A stretch of 64,000 nucleotides of DNA from positions 120,383-184,382 of the forward strand of contig CAIJLZ010000008.1 of assembly GCA_903821605.1 (NCBI GenBank), in the 5' to 3' direction. The translations under genes and the position numbers were made by a program. The notes under the pieces are model-generated. The model worked only from the letters and a program-made list of their open reading frames with translations. It was not told the DNA's origin and did not search any database. This document shows, piece by piece, positions 50,608 through 60,331 of this stretch; position 1 is the stretch's first letter; each line of letters begins with the position of its first letter. This DNA is from an uncultured Sphingomonadales bacterium (lineage in GTDB: Bacteria; Pseudomonadota; Alphaproteobacteria; Sphingomonadales; Sphingomonadaceae).

Positions 50608-53208
50608 ATGACCGATGCGATGAACGCTGCCGCCACCCCCCAGGCCCCGACCGCGATTCAGCGGCTCGATTATCGCGCGCCCGATTGGCTGGTGCCTGAC
50701 ATCGCGCTCGATTTTGATCTCGACCCGAAGCAAACCACGGTCATTGCCCGCCTGCATGTTCGGCGCAACGGCACGCATGATCGCCCGCTGGTGCTGGATG
50801 GCGATGGGCTTGCGCCGCTCGTCGTTCATGTCGATGGCGAGCCGATCAGTGACTGGCGGATCGAGAACCACCAACTGATCGTCCCGCTCCCCGGCGACAA
50901 TCATCTCATCACCACCGAAGTCGCGATCCAGCCCGATCAAAATACCCAGTTGATGGGGCTTTATGCCTCGGGCGGGCTGCTGTGCACCCAGTGCGAGGCC
51001 GAGGGCTTCCGCCGCATCACCTTCTTCCCGGATCGGCCCGATGTGCTCAGCCGCTACAAGGTGAAAATGGCCGCCGACCGCGAGACCTATCCAATCCTGC
51101 TCGCCAATGGCGATCCCATCGCCTCCGGTGATGCGGGCCAAGGCCGCCATTGGGCCGAATGGCACGATCCGCATCCCAAGCCCTGCTATCTCTTCGCACT
51201 GGTCGCGGGCGATCTGCAGGCCAATAGCGATCATTTCACCACCAGCGAGGGCCGCCATGTCGCGCTCAACATCTGGGTGAAAGCCAGTGACGTGCCGCGC
51301 ACCGCGCATGCCATGGCCGCGCTCAAAGCCAGCATGAAATGGGACGAAGAGGTCTATGGCCGGGCCTATGACCTTGATGTGTTCAACATCGTCGCGGTTG
51401 ATGATTTCAATTTCGGCGCGATGGAGAACAAGGGCCTGAACGTATTCAACGCCCGGTACATCCTTGCCGATCCGGATACGGCAACCGATCTCGACTTCGA
51501 CAATGTCGAAGGCGTTGTTGCGCATGAATATTTCCACAATTGGTCGGGCAATCGCGTCACCTGCCGCGACTGGTTCCAGCTCTCGTTGAAAGAAGGCTTC
51601 ACCGTCTTCCGCGATCAGAATTTTTCCGCCGATCAGGGTTCGCCTGCCGTCAAGCGGATCGATGATGTGCGCAACCTGCGCGCCGGGCAATTTCCGGAAG
51701 ACGCCGGGCCGCTTGCCCATCCGATCCGGCCCGATAGCTATATCGAAATTGCCAATTTCTACACCGCCACCATCTATAACAAGGGGGCGGAAGTCATCCG
51801 GATGATGCACACGGTGTTGGGGCAGGACAAGTTCCGCAAGGGCAGCGATTTATATTTCGCCCGCCATGATGGCGAGGCGGCCACCTGTGATCAGTTCGTC
51901 GCGGCGCTGGCGGATGGTAGCGGGGTCAATCTCGATGCCTTTCACCGCTGGTATGAACAGGCGGGCACGCCGCGTGTCACGGCACGGCTGGAACAGCTTG
52001 GCGATGGCGTCACGCTCCACCTTGAACAAAGCATGCAGCCGACACCCGGTCAGCCGATCAAGCAACCGATGCCGATCCCGCTCAAGGTCAAGCTGTTCGA
52101 ACAGGCCGATGGCCGCGCCATTGGCGAGGAACAATTGGTGCTGCTCGACACCCCCCGCCAAAGTGTGAAGCTCGCCACCAAGGCCGATGCCCCGGTGCTG
52201 TCCATCAACCGCCATTTCTCGGCCCCGGTCGTGATCGAAAGCGACCGCAGCGCCGAAGCCCTGATGACCTTGGCCGCCCATGATGATGACCCGTTCTCGC
52301 GTTATGAGGCGATGCAGCAGTTGATGGTCAAGACGCTCTTGGCCGATATGCGCGGCGAAGCGCCCATGCTTGATCCCGTGATCACCGCCGTTCGCCGGAC
52401 CCTTGGGCTGGCGGATCACGACCACGCCTTTGCCGCCGAAGCAGTGCTATTGCCGTCTGAAGCCTTTCTGGGCGACCAGATGGAGCAAGTCGACCCCGTC
52501 GCCATCCGCCGCAGCCGCGACCGCTTGCGGGCCGTGCTGGGCAAACAGTTGCGGACCGAGTGGGAACAGACCTATGCCGCCGCTGCACCGGGGGCGAGTT
52601 TCTCCCTTGATCGCATTGCCAAGGGCAAAAGACGCCTGCGCAATGTCGTGCTCGGCTATCTGGTGGCGGGCGATGAGACCACCGGTGCCCATGTCGCATG
52701 GGACCAGTTCCAACAGGCCGATAACATGACCGCGCGCCAAGGTGCCCTGACCGCGCTGGTCAACAGCAACGCGCCCCAACGCACCGCCGCACTCGATAGC
52801 TTTTATCAGCGCTATCAGGGCGATAATCTGGTGATCGACAAATGGTTTACCGCCCAAGCCTTTTCAACCCGTGAGGATGTGATTGAACAGGTGCGTGCGC
52901 TGGCGGCGCATCCGGACTTCACCTTGCATAATCCGAACCGGATGCGTGCGTTGGTCGGCGCATTTGCCGGCAACCAATATGCCTTCCATGATGGGTCGGG
53001 CGACGGCTATGCCTTTGTGACCGACATGATTCTGGCCACCGACCCGATCAACCCGCAGGTCGCCGCCCGTCTCGTCCCGCCGCTTGGCCGCTGGCGGCGC
53101 TTTGACCCGGCGCGCGCCGCGCTGATGAAGGCCGCACTGGAACGAATCGTCGCCACGCCGGGCATGAGCAAGGACGTGCTGGAACAGGCCAGCAAAAGCT
53201 TAGCCTAA
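50608..53208 (+). CDS. pepN: Aminopeptidase N
   Basis: PepN is the cytoplasmic M1 zinc metallopeptidase that trims N-terminal residues from peptides. The protein (866 residues from this start) has the substrate motif GAMEN, the zinc motif HEYFHNWSGN with the downstream glutamate in LKEGFTVFRDQ, and a long helical C-terminal domain as in E. coli PepN. Start choice is open between TTG 50593, ATG 50599 and ATG 50608; no ribosome-binding site is convincing. It is convergent with the GNAT gene. Confidence 0.95.
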   Translation: MTDAMNAAATPQAPTAIQRLDYRAPDWLVPDIALDFDLDPKQTTVIARLHVRRNGTHDRPLVLDGDGLAPLVVHVDGEPISDWRIENHQLIVPLPGDNHLITTEVAIQPDQNTQLMGLYASGGLLCTQCEAEGFRRITFFPDRPDVLSRYKVKMAADRETYPILLANGDPIASGDAGQGRHWAEWHDPHPKPCYLFALVAGDLQANSDHFTTSEGRHVALNIWVKASDVPRTAHAMAALKASMKWDEEVYGRAYDLDVFNIVAVDDFNFGAMENKGLNVFNARYILADPDTATDLDFDNVEGVVAHEYFHNWSGNRVTCRDWFQLSLKEGFTVFRDQNFSADQGSPAVKRIDDVRNLRAGQFPEDAGPLAHPIRPDSYIEIANFYTATIYNKGAEVIRMMHTVLGQDKFRKGSDLYFARHDGEAATCDQFVAALADGSGVNLDAFHRWYEQAGTPRVTARLEQLGDGVTLHLEQSMQPTPGQPIKQPMPIPLKVKLFEQADGRAIGEEQLVLLDTPRQSVKLATKADAPVLSINRHFSAPVVIESDRSAEALMTLAAHDDDPFSRYEAMQQLMVKTLLADMRGEAPMLDPVITAVRRTLGLADHDHAFAAEAVLLPSEAFLGDQMEQVDPVAIRRSRDRLRAVLGKQLRTEWEQTYAAAAPGASFSLDRIAKGKRRLRNVVLGYLVAGDETTGAHVAWDQFQQADNMTARQGALTALVNSNAPQRTAALDSFYQRYQGDNLVIDKWFTAQAFSTREDVIEQVRALAAHPDFTLHNPNRMRALVGAFAGNQYAFHDGSGDGYAFVTDMILATDPINPQVAARLVPPLGRWRRFDPARAALMKAALERIVATPGMSKDVLEQASKSLA

Positions 53209-53236
53209 GCGCGGTACTGCCTGTCCCGGCGCGTGG

Positions 53237-53791
53237 TTAGGCGGCCATCGCCGGTACCGGGCCAGCCTGATGGCGGATCAGGTCAAGCCGATAGCCGCGC
53301 GCCAGCGACAGCCCCTCGCGGGCCAGGCTGGGCCGCGCCGCGATATGGCCAGTATGGCAGAAACCGAGCTTTTCCAGCACATGGCCGGATGCCGGGTTGT
53401 CACAGAAATGCCAGGCGCCGACTGACGGGATGCGCAGGCTGTCGCGCGCGGCGGACAACAGGGCCGAGGCCCCTTCCGTCGCCAAGCCGAGGCCCCAATA
53501 GGCGCGCCCCACCCAATAGCCGAGATAGGGCAAGCCGCCCTCGCCCCGATGCAGGCCGACGCCCCCCACAAGCCGTGGCTGGCCGCCCAAGGTGCGGTTG
53601 AACATCAACAATTGCGGCAAGTCGCCGCCTTCCGCCTCGGCGATGAAAGCGGCGGCATCGTCCGCGCCATAAGGGTGGGGCGCGCGCGCCAAATTGCGCG
53701 CGACAGCGGCGTCGCCTAACAAGCGGGCAAGCTCGTGCCGCTCCTCATGCCAGCCCGGCCGCAGCAATAATCGGTCTGTGCGAATGAACAT
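53237..53791 (-). CDS. GNAT-family N-acetyltransferase (RimJ/RimL type)
   Basis: The 184-residue protein opens with FIRTDRLLLRPGW, the usual RimJ/RimL-type start, and has the acetyl-CoA region YWVGRAYWGLGLATEGASAL, here split over residues 95-115, and the late NPASGHVLEKLGF. It may acetylate a protein N-terminus or a small amine; the substrate is unknown. ATG 53791 is chosen because GGAG sits six bases upstream; the frame runs to 53878. It converges with pepN. Confidence 0.85.
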   Translation of the reverse strand: MFIRTDRLLLRPGWHEERHELARLLGDAAVARNLARAPHPYGADDAAAFIAEAEGGDLPQLLMFNRTLGGQPRLVGGVGLHRGEGGLPYLGYWVGRAYWGLGLATEGASALLSAARDSLRIPSVGAWHFCDNPASGHVLEKLGFCHTGHIAARPSLAREGLSLARGYRLDLIRHQAGPVPAMAA

Positions 53792-53880
53792 GTCCGTCTC
53801 CATGGACAGCGGCACTATCACCCAGAGGTGACAATTTCGCGTCATTTTGGTCCAATTTGGGGAGACTTTTTTGAACAATA

Positions 53881-53915
53881 AAAAAGGGAGATCGGGGCGG
53901 CCCCGTCTCCCTTTT
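53881..53915 (-). terminator. Intrinsic terminator after rplU-rpmA
   Basis: AAAAGGGAGA with CGGGGC pairs with GCCCCG and TCTCCCTTTT, with one bulged T. T residues follow on the minus strand. It is 70 bp past the rpmA stop. Confidence 0.8.
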
Positions 53916-53984
53916 GCTTGCCGGTTTTACACCGGGAAGCGGAGGGTCGCCCCGTAAGGCGACCCACAAGTCATGGTCGCCCGA

Positions 53985-54251
53985 TTATTCGGCAGCCATC
54001 GGCATGTCGACGTGCACGAATTTGCGGCCGAGACGGCCTTCGTGGAACGCCACACGGCCTTCAACCAGCGCGAACAGCGTGTGATCCTTGCCGATGCCGA
54101 CATTGCGGCCCGGATAGAATTTGGTGCCGCGCTGACGGACCAGAATGTTGCCGGCGAGAACAGTTTCGCCACCGAACTTCTTCACACCAAGGCGGCGACC
54201 GGCTGAGTCGCGACCGTTACGGGAAGAGCCGCCTGCTTTTTTATGTGCCAT
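53985..54251 (-). CDS. rpmA: Ribosomal protein L27
   Basis: L27 lies near the peptidyl-transferase centre of the 50S subunit. The 88-residue protein begins [16 protein letters not shown] and has [10 protein letters not shown] and [12 protein letters not shown], all diagnostic. It follows rplU by 22 bp and precedes a strong terminator. Obg, which often follows this pair, is not next to it here. Confidence 0.98.
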   Translation of the reverse strand: MAHKKAGGSSRNGRDSAGRRLGVKKFGGETVLAGNILVRQRGTKFYPGRNVGIGKDHTLFALVEGRVAFHEGRLGRKFVHVDMPMAAE

Positions 54252-54273
54252 GGATCAAACTCCTCGAATTCGC

Positions 54274-54579
54274 TCAGGCCGCCGCGCCGACGGCGGTGAT
54301 CTTGAGAATCGTGTGCTGCTGGCGATGGCCATTGCGACGACGATAGTTGTGACGACGGCGCTTCTTGAAGATGATCACCTTCTCGCCCTTGGCCTGCGCA
54401 ATGATCTCGGCCGAAACCGTGAGACCATTGGTCGCCTTCAGTTCGCCACCTTCACCGGCGAGCAGGACATCGTCCAGCACTACGGTTTCACCAGCATTGC
54501 CGGCGATCTTCTCGACGACGATCTTGTCTCCTGCGGCAACGCGATACTGCTTGCCGCCCGTGCGCACGATAGCGAACAT
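54274..54579 (-). CDS. rplU: Ribosomal protein L21
   Basis: L21 is a 50S subunit protein that binds 23S rRNA. The 101-residue protein starts [14 protein letters not shown] and has [16 protein letters not shown], typical of L21. ATG 54588 is also in frame. It forms the usual rplU-rpmA pair. Confidence 0.97.
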   Translation of the reverse strand: MFAIVRTGGKQYRVAAGDKIVVEKIAGNAGETVVLDDVLLAGEGGELKATNGLTVSAEIIAQAKGEKVIIFKKRRRHNYRRRNGHRQQHTILKITAVGAAA

Positions 54580-54915
54580 GGCCCTCATCTTCTTTCTTCA
54601 AGCCGCAATGGCATCAAAAACAAAATTGCCGCGTCACGCGCCCGGAGAGACGAATTTACATTCGCCACCCGACACCTGATGCGGGAAAGAGTGGTCCCGT
54701 TATGCGAGGGCCGGACCAGAGTCAACTATTTTAAGGCGCGAGATCGGGGTTGGATGAGGGCATTTTGCCCACTGTTGATCATCGCATTTCCCCACCCTAA
54801 CCCCTGCCGCCCGCCAGTCGGGAGATTCCCGACTTTGGACATGGCGACGCTTTCCCCCTTGCCAAGCCCCTGAAAGAAGGACGATAGTCGGGCTGGGCAC
54901 AAAGGAAAACCCATC
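54580..54915. other. Divergent region between rplU and the puu-like operon
   Basis: This 336-bp region holds no convincing gene and should carry the rplU promoter and the promoter of the puuA-like gene. The one clear structure is the palindrome AGTCGGGA-GAT-TCCCGACT at 54816-54834, 82 bp upstream of the puuA-like start. Confidence 0.7.
54816..54834. promoter_or_regulatory. Palindromic operator candidate upstream of the puuA-like gene
   Basis: AGTCGGGA and TCCCGACT are perfect 8-bp inverted arms with a 3-bp centre. There is no T-run on the plus strand, so an operator is more likely than a terminator. Confidence 0.4.
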
Positions 54916-56265
54916 ATGTCCAAGGAATTGCAGCAGTTTATTACCGAACACGGGATCGCCGAGGTCGAGTGCATCGTCCCCGACATGAACGGCGTTCAGC
55001 GCGGCAAAGTGCTGCCGGCGCGCAAATTTCTCTCCTCGGTCAAGGACGGGACGCTCCGGATTCCCGGCAGCATCTTCACCGTGACCGTGACCGGCGAATA
55101 TCCGGAGGGAATCAACCATATTATTCCGGATTATGACCCGGACATGGTGATGGTACCGGACGCCGCAACGATCCGCGAAGCGCCCGGTTTCCGGACGCCG
55201 ACCGCCTATGTCATCGCCGATGTCTTCAACCGCGAGGGCGAACCCGTCACCATCGCGCCCCGCATGGTGCTGAAGCGCGTGCTGCAACTCTTTGCGGACA
55301 AGGGCTGGACCCCGGTGATTGCGCCGGAACTGGAATTTTATCTGGTCGCTATCAATACCGACCCCGATTTCCCGCTGTCGCCACCGTTGGGGCGATCCGG
55401 TCGGCCAGAAAATTCCAGCCAGCCTTATGGCCTGGAGGCGCTCAACGAATTCGAGACGATCATCGAGCATCTCTATGATTCGTGCGAGAAGGCGAATCTC
55501 AACATCGACACCATGATCCACGAGGCCGGGGCGGCGCAGTTGGAGGTCAACTTCCTCCATGGCGACCCGCTACGGCTCGCCGATGAGGTATTGTTGTTCA
55601 AACGGATCGTCCGTCAGGTCGCGCTGGAACATGGGGTATATGCCACCTTCCTCGCCAAGCCGATGGGCGACCAGCCGGGCAGCGCGATGCATATCCACCA
55701 ATCGCTGACCGAGAGCACCAGCGGCAAGAATTTGTTCAGCACCAGCAACGGTAAGGACAGCACCTTGTTCCGCTCCTATATCGGCGGGCTGGTGCGGTTG
55801 CTGCCCCAGATCACCCCGTTGTTCGCCCCCAATGTCAACAGTTTCCGCCGGATGCGCCCCGATTCGGATGCGCCGATCAACGTGCAATGGGGCAGCGATA
55901 ACCGCTCTTGCGGCCTGCGTGTGCCGATTTCGGACAATAAGAACCGTCGGGTCGAAAATCGCCTGCCGGGGGCAGATTCCAACCCCTATCTCGCCATCGC
56001 GGCCTCGCTGATCTGCGGCTATATCGGGATGGTGGAACGGATGCAGCCGCCCAAGAGCATCACCGGCAGCGCCTATAATCGCGCCCGCACCCTGCCCCGC
56101 ACGCTGGAGGCGGCGCTCGACCGCTTCAGCCATTGCCGCCCGGTGAAACAATTGCTCGGCGAGGATTTCTTCGAGGTGTTCTACGCCATCAAGGAAGCCG
56201 AACTGTTCAACTATCAATCGGTGATCAGCAGCTGGGAACGCGAGCACCTGCTGCTCCGCGTCTGA
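54916..56265 (+). CDS. Glutamine synthetase-like gamma-glutamyl-amine ligase (PuuA-like)
   Basis: The 449-residue protein belongs to the glutamine synthetase fold but begins with VECIVPDMNGVQRGKVLPA and has IAPELEFYLV, EAGAAQLEVN, GSAMHIHQS and NRRVENRLPGADSNPYLA, the pattern of PuuA-type ligases that join glutamate to putrescine or another amine. The adenylylation-site tyrosine region of GlnA is missing. It is first in an operon with an FAD oxidase-like gene and a class III aminotransferase, which supports amine catabolism. A true glnA is present elsewhere in the window. Confidence 0.85.
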   Translation: MSKELQQFITEHGIAEVECIVPDMNGVQRGKVLPARKFLSSVKDGTLRIPGSIFTVTVTGEYPEGINHIIPDYDPDMVMVPDAATIREAPGFRTPTAYVIADVFNREGEPVTIAPRMVLKRVLQLFADKGWTPVIAPELEFYLVAINTDPDFPLSPPLGRSGRPENSSQPYGLEALNEFETIIEHLYDSCEKANLNIDTMIHEAGAAQLEVNFLHGDPLRLADEVLLFKRIVRQVALEHGVYATFLAKPMGDQPGSAMHIHQSLTESTSGKNLFSTSNGKDSTLFRSYIGGLVRLLPQITPLFAPNVNSFRRMRPDSDAPINVQWGSDNRSCGLRVPISDNKNRRVENRLPGADSNPYLAIAASLICGYIGMVERMQPPKSITGSAYNRARTLPRTLEAALDRFSHCRPVKQLLGEDFFEVFYAIKEAELFNYQSVISSWEREHLLLRV

Positions 56266-56267
56266 AC

Positions 56268-57557
56268 ATGGCCGTGCCGACCACCCTTGGCATCGGTGAA
56301 AGCTGGTATCACGCCACCGCCCATGATCGGCCCGCGACGCAGCCGCTTGCCGGTCATCTCCACGCGGATGTGGTGGTCATTGGCGGTGGTTTCACCGGCA
56401 TGGCTGCGGCCCTTGCACTGGCCGAAGCCGGGCGCGCGGTGGTCTTGCTCGAAGCCGGGGAGATTGGCGGCGCGGCATCCGGCCGTAATGGCGGGCAGTT
56501 GATCGCCGGGCTGCGCTGGGACGCCAGCGATTTGACCAAGAGCTTCGGCATGGAACAAGGCCGGGCGCTGTTCAATCTCGCCCTGTCCGCGCTCGACCGG
56601 GTGCGCGACCGCATCGCCCGCCACGCCATTGCGTGTGACTATCGCGCCGGGCAATTTTATGCCGCCGCCCGTCCCGATCATTTCCCGCATATGATCAAAG
56701 AGGCCGCCTATCTGCGCGATACCATGGGCTATACCAGTGTCGACGTCATCGAACCGGGCGAGGTGCCGCGGATCGTGAACAGCACCGCTTATCATGGCGG
56801 GTTGTTCGATCGAAATGGCGGGCATTTCCACCCGCTCAATTATCTGCTGGGGCTGGCCCATGCCGCCGTGCAGGCGGGGGCCGTGCTCCATACCGACAGC
56901 CCGGCGCACGATGTGCGGACGCAAAGCGGCAAGGTCATCGTCACGACCGCAACGGGCAGCGTGACCGCCGGTCATGCGGTGCTGGCCTGCGATAGCGGCA
57001 TGGGCTCGATCCGGCCCGATCTGGCGCGCTATGCCATGCCGGTGATGAACTATAACATCGCGACCGAACCGTTGGGCCAAGCGGGCGCAGGCGCGTTGAT
57101 CCCGGCCAATGCCGCCATTTCAGATAGCCGCTTCGTGCTCGATTATTACCGCTTGTCCGCCGATCATCGGCTGATCTTCGGTGGCGGGGAAAAATATTCA
57201 CCGACCCCGCCAAGCGATATCGCCGCGTTTGTCCGGCGGCATATGATCCGGGCCTTCCCCCAACTGGCCGATGTCCGCATCGATTATGGCTGGGGCGGCG
57301 CGGTGGGCCTGTCCCTTAATCGGCTGCCGGTGGTCGGGCGCGAGGCCAATATATTTTACGCCCATGGCTTTTCCGGCCATGGCGCGGCACTCACCACGCT
57401 GATGGGCGAACTGATGGCCGAGGCCGTGCTGGGCGACAGCCCGCGCTTCGATCTGTTTGCCGCGCTGCGCCACCGCCCATTCCCCGGCGGGCCATTGCTC
57501 CGCCACCCGCTTTATGTCGCGGGCATGCTATATTATGCCCTCCGCGACCGGCTATGA
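56268..57557 (+). CDS. FAD-dependent amine oxidoreductase (PuuB-like)
   Basis: The 429-residue protein has the N-terminal FAD motif VVVIGGGFTGMAAAL and ASGRNGGQLIAG, a DAO-family fold, and the late GYGWGGAVGLSLNRLP-like region (YGWGGAVGLSLNRLP), all typical of gamma-glutamylputrescine oxidase PuuB. It would oxidise a gamma-glutamyl-amine to an aldehyde. It starts 2 bp after the puuA-like stop and overlaps the next gene by 4 bp, so the operon is tightly coupled. Confidence 0.85.
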   Translation: MAVPTTLGIGESWYHATAHDRPATQPLAGHLHADVVVIGGGFTGMAAALALAEAGRAVVLLEAGEIGGAASGRNGGQLIAGLRWDASDLTKSFGMEQGRALFNLALSALDRVRDRIARHAIACDYRAGQFYAAARPDHFPHMIKEAAYLRDTMGYTSVDVIEPGEVPRIVNSTAYHGGLFDRNGGHFHPLNYLLGLAHAAVQAGAVLHTDSPAHDVRTQSGKVIVTTATGSVTAGHAVLACDSGMGSIRPDLARYAMPVMNYNIATEPLGQAGAGALIPANAAISDSRFVLDYYRLSADHRLIFGGGEKYSPTPPSDIAAFVRRHMIRAFPQLADVRIDYGWGGAVGLSLNRLPVVGREANIFYAHGFSGHGAALTTLMGELMAEAVLGDSPRFDLFAALRHRPFPGGPLLRHPLYVAGMLYYALRDRL

Positions 57558-58906
57558 TCATGATCACCCCCCACCGCATCGCCAGCCTGATCGCCACCGA
57601 AGAGGCGCGCTTCATTCATGACCATCCACGCGCCCGCACCTTGAGTGAGCGGCTCGCGCAGCACTGGCATAATGGCGTGCCATTCCATTGGATGCTCGAT
57701 TGGGGCACGCCCTTCCCGCTCATCGTGGAGCGCGCCCATGGCAGCGAGCTGATCACCGTTGATGGCCGTCATTTCGATGATTTCTGCCTTGCCGATACCG
57801 GCGCGATGTTCGGCCACAGCCCGCCCGCCGTCGCGGCCGCGATCCAGCGACAGGCAACGCAAGGGCTTGGCTATATGTTGCCGGGCGAAGATACGTTGGT
57901 GGTCGGCGATCTGCTGGCGCAGCGCTTTGGCCTGCCATGGTGGCAGATCACGACCACCGCATCAGAAGCCAATCGCGCCGTCATCCGCTGGTGCCGGGGG
58001 ATCACCGGGCGGCGTAAAATTCTCGTTTTCAACGGCTGTTATCATGGGGCGGTTGATGATGTGCTAATCGACCTGCGCGACGGCGAGCCGGAGTTGCGCG
58101 CCAGCCTGATCGGGCAAGTTGCCGATCCGCGCGCGGACACCTTGGTGATCGAGTTCAACGACCTGCCCGCGCTGGAACGCGCCCTTGCGACCGGCGACAT
58201 CGCCTGTGTGTTGGCCGAGCCCGTCATGACCAATGTCGGCATGGTCCTGCCCGATCCCGGTTATTGGACAGCCGCCCGTCAGATGATCCGTGCGGCGGGC
58301 AGTTTGCTGGTCGCGGATGAAACCCACTGCATTTCATCCGGCCCTGCCGGCGAAAGCGGTCGAATCGGGTTGCAGCCCGATCTGTTCGTCATTGGCAAGG
58401 CGATTGCCGGGGGCGTCCCGGCGGCGGCCTATGGCTTCGCCGATCATGTCGCCGCCGGGATGGACCGGGTGCAGCGCGAACGCCCCGCTGGCCATAGCGG
58501 GATCGGCACCACCTTGTCGGCCAACGCGCTAGCCATGGCCGCGATGCGGGCGATGCTGGAACATGTCATCACCCCGGCGAGCTATGCCCATATGCTCCCG
58601 CTCGCGGAACGGCTGGTCACGGGGCTACGCGATGTGATCACCCATCATGGTCTGGCTTGGCATGTCGCCCATGTCGGGGCGCGGGTGGAGTTTGTCTGCA
58701 CGCCTAGCCCGCCACAAAATGGCAGCGCCGCGCGCGCCGGGATGCAGGGCGATCTTGAACGCGCCATCCATCTCTATCTGATCAATCGCGGCCTCTTGCT
58801 CGCGCCCTTTCACAACATGGCGCTGATCAGCCCGGCCACGACCGCAGATCAGGTGGACCGCCTGATCGCCGGGGTCGATGGCGTGGCGGCGGCGCTGACC
58901 GGTTGA
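57554..58906 (+). CDS. Class III PLP-dependent aminotransferase
   Basis: The 450-residue protein has the PLP lysine in FVIGKAIAGGVPAA, TTTASEANRAVIRW, FNGCYHGAVDD and DETHCISSGP, a glutamate-1-semialdehyde aminotransferase-like layout. In this operon it probably transfers the amino group of an amine or of a product such as a gamma-amino acid, but the substrate is inferred only. The usual PuuC aldehyde dehydrogenase and PuuD hydrolase are absent nearby. The start overlaps the puuB-like stop in ATGA. Confidence 0.82.
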   Translation: MIMITPHRIASLIATEEARFIHDHPRARTLSERLAQHWHNGVPFHWMLDWGTPFPLIVERAHGSELITVDGRHFDDFCLADTGAMFGHSPPAVAAAIQRQATQGLGYMLPGEDTLVVGDLLAQRFGLPWWQITTTASEANRAVIRWCRGITGRRKILVFNGCYHGAVDDVLIDLRDGEPELRASLIGQVADPRADTLVIEFNDLPALERALATGDIACVLAEPVMTNVGMVLPDPGYWTAARQMIRAAGSLLVADETHCISSGPAGESGRIGLQPDLFVIGKAIAGGVPAAAYGFADHVAAGMDRVQRERPAGHSGIGTTLSANALAMAAMRAMLEHVITPASYAHMLPLAERLVTGLRDVITHHGLAWHVAHVGARVEFVCTPSPPQNGSAARAGMQGDLERAIHLYLINRGLLLAPFHNMALISPATTADQVDRLIAGVDGVAAALTG

Positions 58907-58913
58907 ACCCGGA

Positions 58914-59447
58914 TCAGGGCCGGTCGACCGGCAGGGTCAGCAACCGCCAGACAGTTTTGTTATATTCGATCAACAAGCCCTTCATATCGGGCGAAGTGCG
59001 GATCGCATCGGGGTAAATACGAACCTTATCCCCGGTCAACCGCCGCAATTCGAGCATCGCGCGGCGCATATGCCAGTCGCTGGTGATCAGCCGGATCGAA
59101 CGATAATCCCGCTTATTGATCCACTTTGCCGATTCCTCGGCATTGGTCAGCGTATCGAAGGACTCCCGATCAAGATCGACGCAACAGTCGAATAGCTTCC
59201 GACTATAGCCATAGGCCAAGGCCAGTTCATGCGGCTGGACCGGACGATCAACCCCGGAAATGAGCAAGCGTTTCGCATCGCCCTGTTTGACGACCTGCAG
59301 CCCGCGCGCCACCCGGCCCGGCCCGCCGGTCAACACGATCGCGCCCTCGGTCTTTTCCCCATCCAGCGGCCCCGGCAGGGTAAAGGTAAAGATCGCCAGA
59401 CCCAGCGACCAGATAATGAACAGCAGTGAAAGGCCGCGCCTGATCAT
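58914..59447 (-). CDS. DUF218/YdcF-family membrane-associated protein
   Basis: The 177-residue protein has one N-terminal helix (about 5-25) and a DUF218 domain with IVLTGGPGRVARGL, ISGVD, TLTNAEES and ITSDWHMRRAML. The family includes envelope-related proteins such as ElyC, and its exact role here is unknown. It overlaps ftsX by 4 bp and may be cotranscribed with ftsEX. Confidence 0.85.
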   Translation of the reverse strand: MIRRGLSLLFIIWSLGLAIFTFTLPGPLDGEKTEGAIVLTGGPGRVARGLQVVKQGDAKRLLISGVDRPVQPHELALAYGYSRKLFDCCVDLDRESFDTLTNAEESAKWINKRDYRSIRLITSDWHMRRAMLELRRLTGDKVRIYPDAIRTSPDMKGLLIEYNKTVWRLLTLPVDRP

Positions 59448-60331
59448 AGCATCTTCCGCAGGGTCCGAATGACTGTCACCCGGGCGACAAGCGCCGCCAC
59501 GGTCGCCCCGATTATCGGCACTGTGGCCAATAACGCAAGGTCCGCAACAGACAGCGTCGCCGCGCCCGCCAGTTCAGACTCCATCGCTGCCACCTGCTGG
59601 CTCAACAGCCACAGCAACAAGGCCGCCACACCGAGGCCGACCGTGCCGCCGAATAGCGTATCCACCGCAGCGCGGCGCTGAAAATGCTGTGCCAGTTGCG
59701 CATCCGTCGCGCCCATCAAATGCATCACGTCAATCGTCGAGCGATGGGTATCAAGCGCCGCCCGCACGGCCAGCACAATCGCGGCCATGATCGCGACCAG
59801 CATCATCGCCAGCACCATGACCGCAATGGCGCGCACCGTGCCCATCAACTGCGCCACCGGCGCCAGCGCAGCCGCATGATTATCGATCCGGGCCGAAGGA
59901 GCCACCGCCATGATCCGGCGAGAAATGGCCGAAATCGCGACACCGGCGCGAATTTCCGCATCAACCATCGCCGGGACCGGCAAGTCTGCGCCCAAGCCCG
60001 TATCACCCAGCCATGGGGCGAGCAGGCGTTTCAACTCATCCGCCCCGACTTCCTGCACATGGGCAATCGCGGGTTCGCGCCGAAGATAACCGAGCAGCGC
60101 CGCCCGCTGGATCTCCATCCGATCAGGATTGGGCTCGACCAACTGGATCGTGATCCGCCGCTCCAGATCGCCGCCAATTCGCGCCACGCCATTATCAATC
60201 GCAAGCGTCGCCGCCGCCGCCAGAACGGCCATCAGCATCATGATTGCCAGCATCCACGGCACCGGGCCGGTCAGCCGGGTTTCCGGCAGCAATTGCCGCT
60301 CTCCGGCCACAGGGCGAAGCAGGCGCATCAT
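59444..60331 (-). CDS. ftsX: Cell division protein FtsX
   Basis: FtsX is the membrane partner of FtsE; together they regulate septal wall hydrolases through the periplasmic loop. The 295-residue protein has four hydrophobic helices (one near 27-46, then three from about 165 to the end), a large periplasmic loop between the first two, and the cytoplasmic STIDVMHLMGATDAQLAQHF segment, the FtsX signature. It is coupled to ftsE and to the DUF218 gene by 4-bp overlaps. Confidence 0.92.
   Translation of the reverse strand: MMRLLRPVAGERQLLPETRLTGPVPWMLAIMMLMAVLAAAATLAIDNGVARIGGDLERRITIQLVEPNPDRMEIQRAALLGYLRREPAIAHVQEVGADELKRLLAPWLGDTGLGADLPVPAMVDAEIRAGVAISAISRRIMAVAPSARIDNHAAALAPVAQLMGTVRAIAVMVLAMMLVAIMAAIVLAVRAALDTHRSTIDVMHLMGATDAQLAQHFQRRAAVDTLFGGTVGLGVAALLLWLLSQQVAAMESELAGAATLSVADLALLATVPIIGATVAALVARVTVIRTLRKML

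Noticed and set aside
54700..55560. A 286-codon minus-strand open frame across the puuA-like start.
   Set aside because: It is antisense to a clear glutamine synthetase-fold gene and has no recognisable domain.
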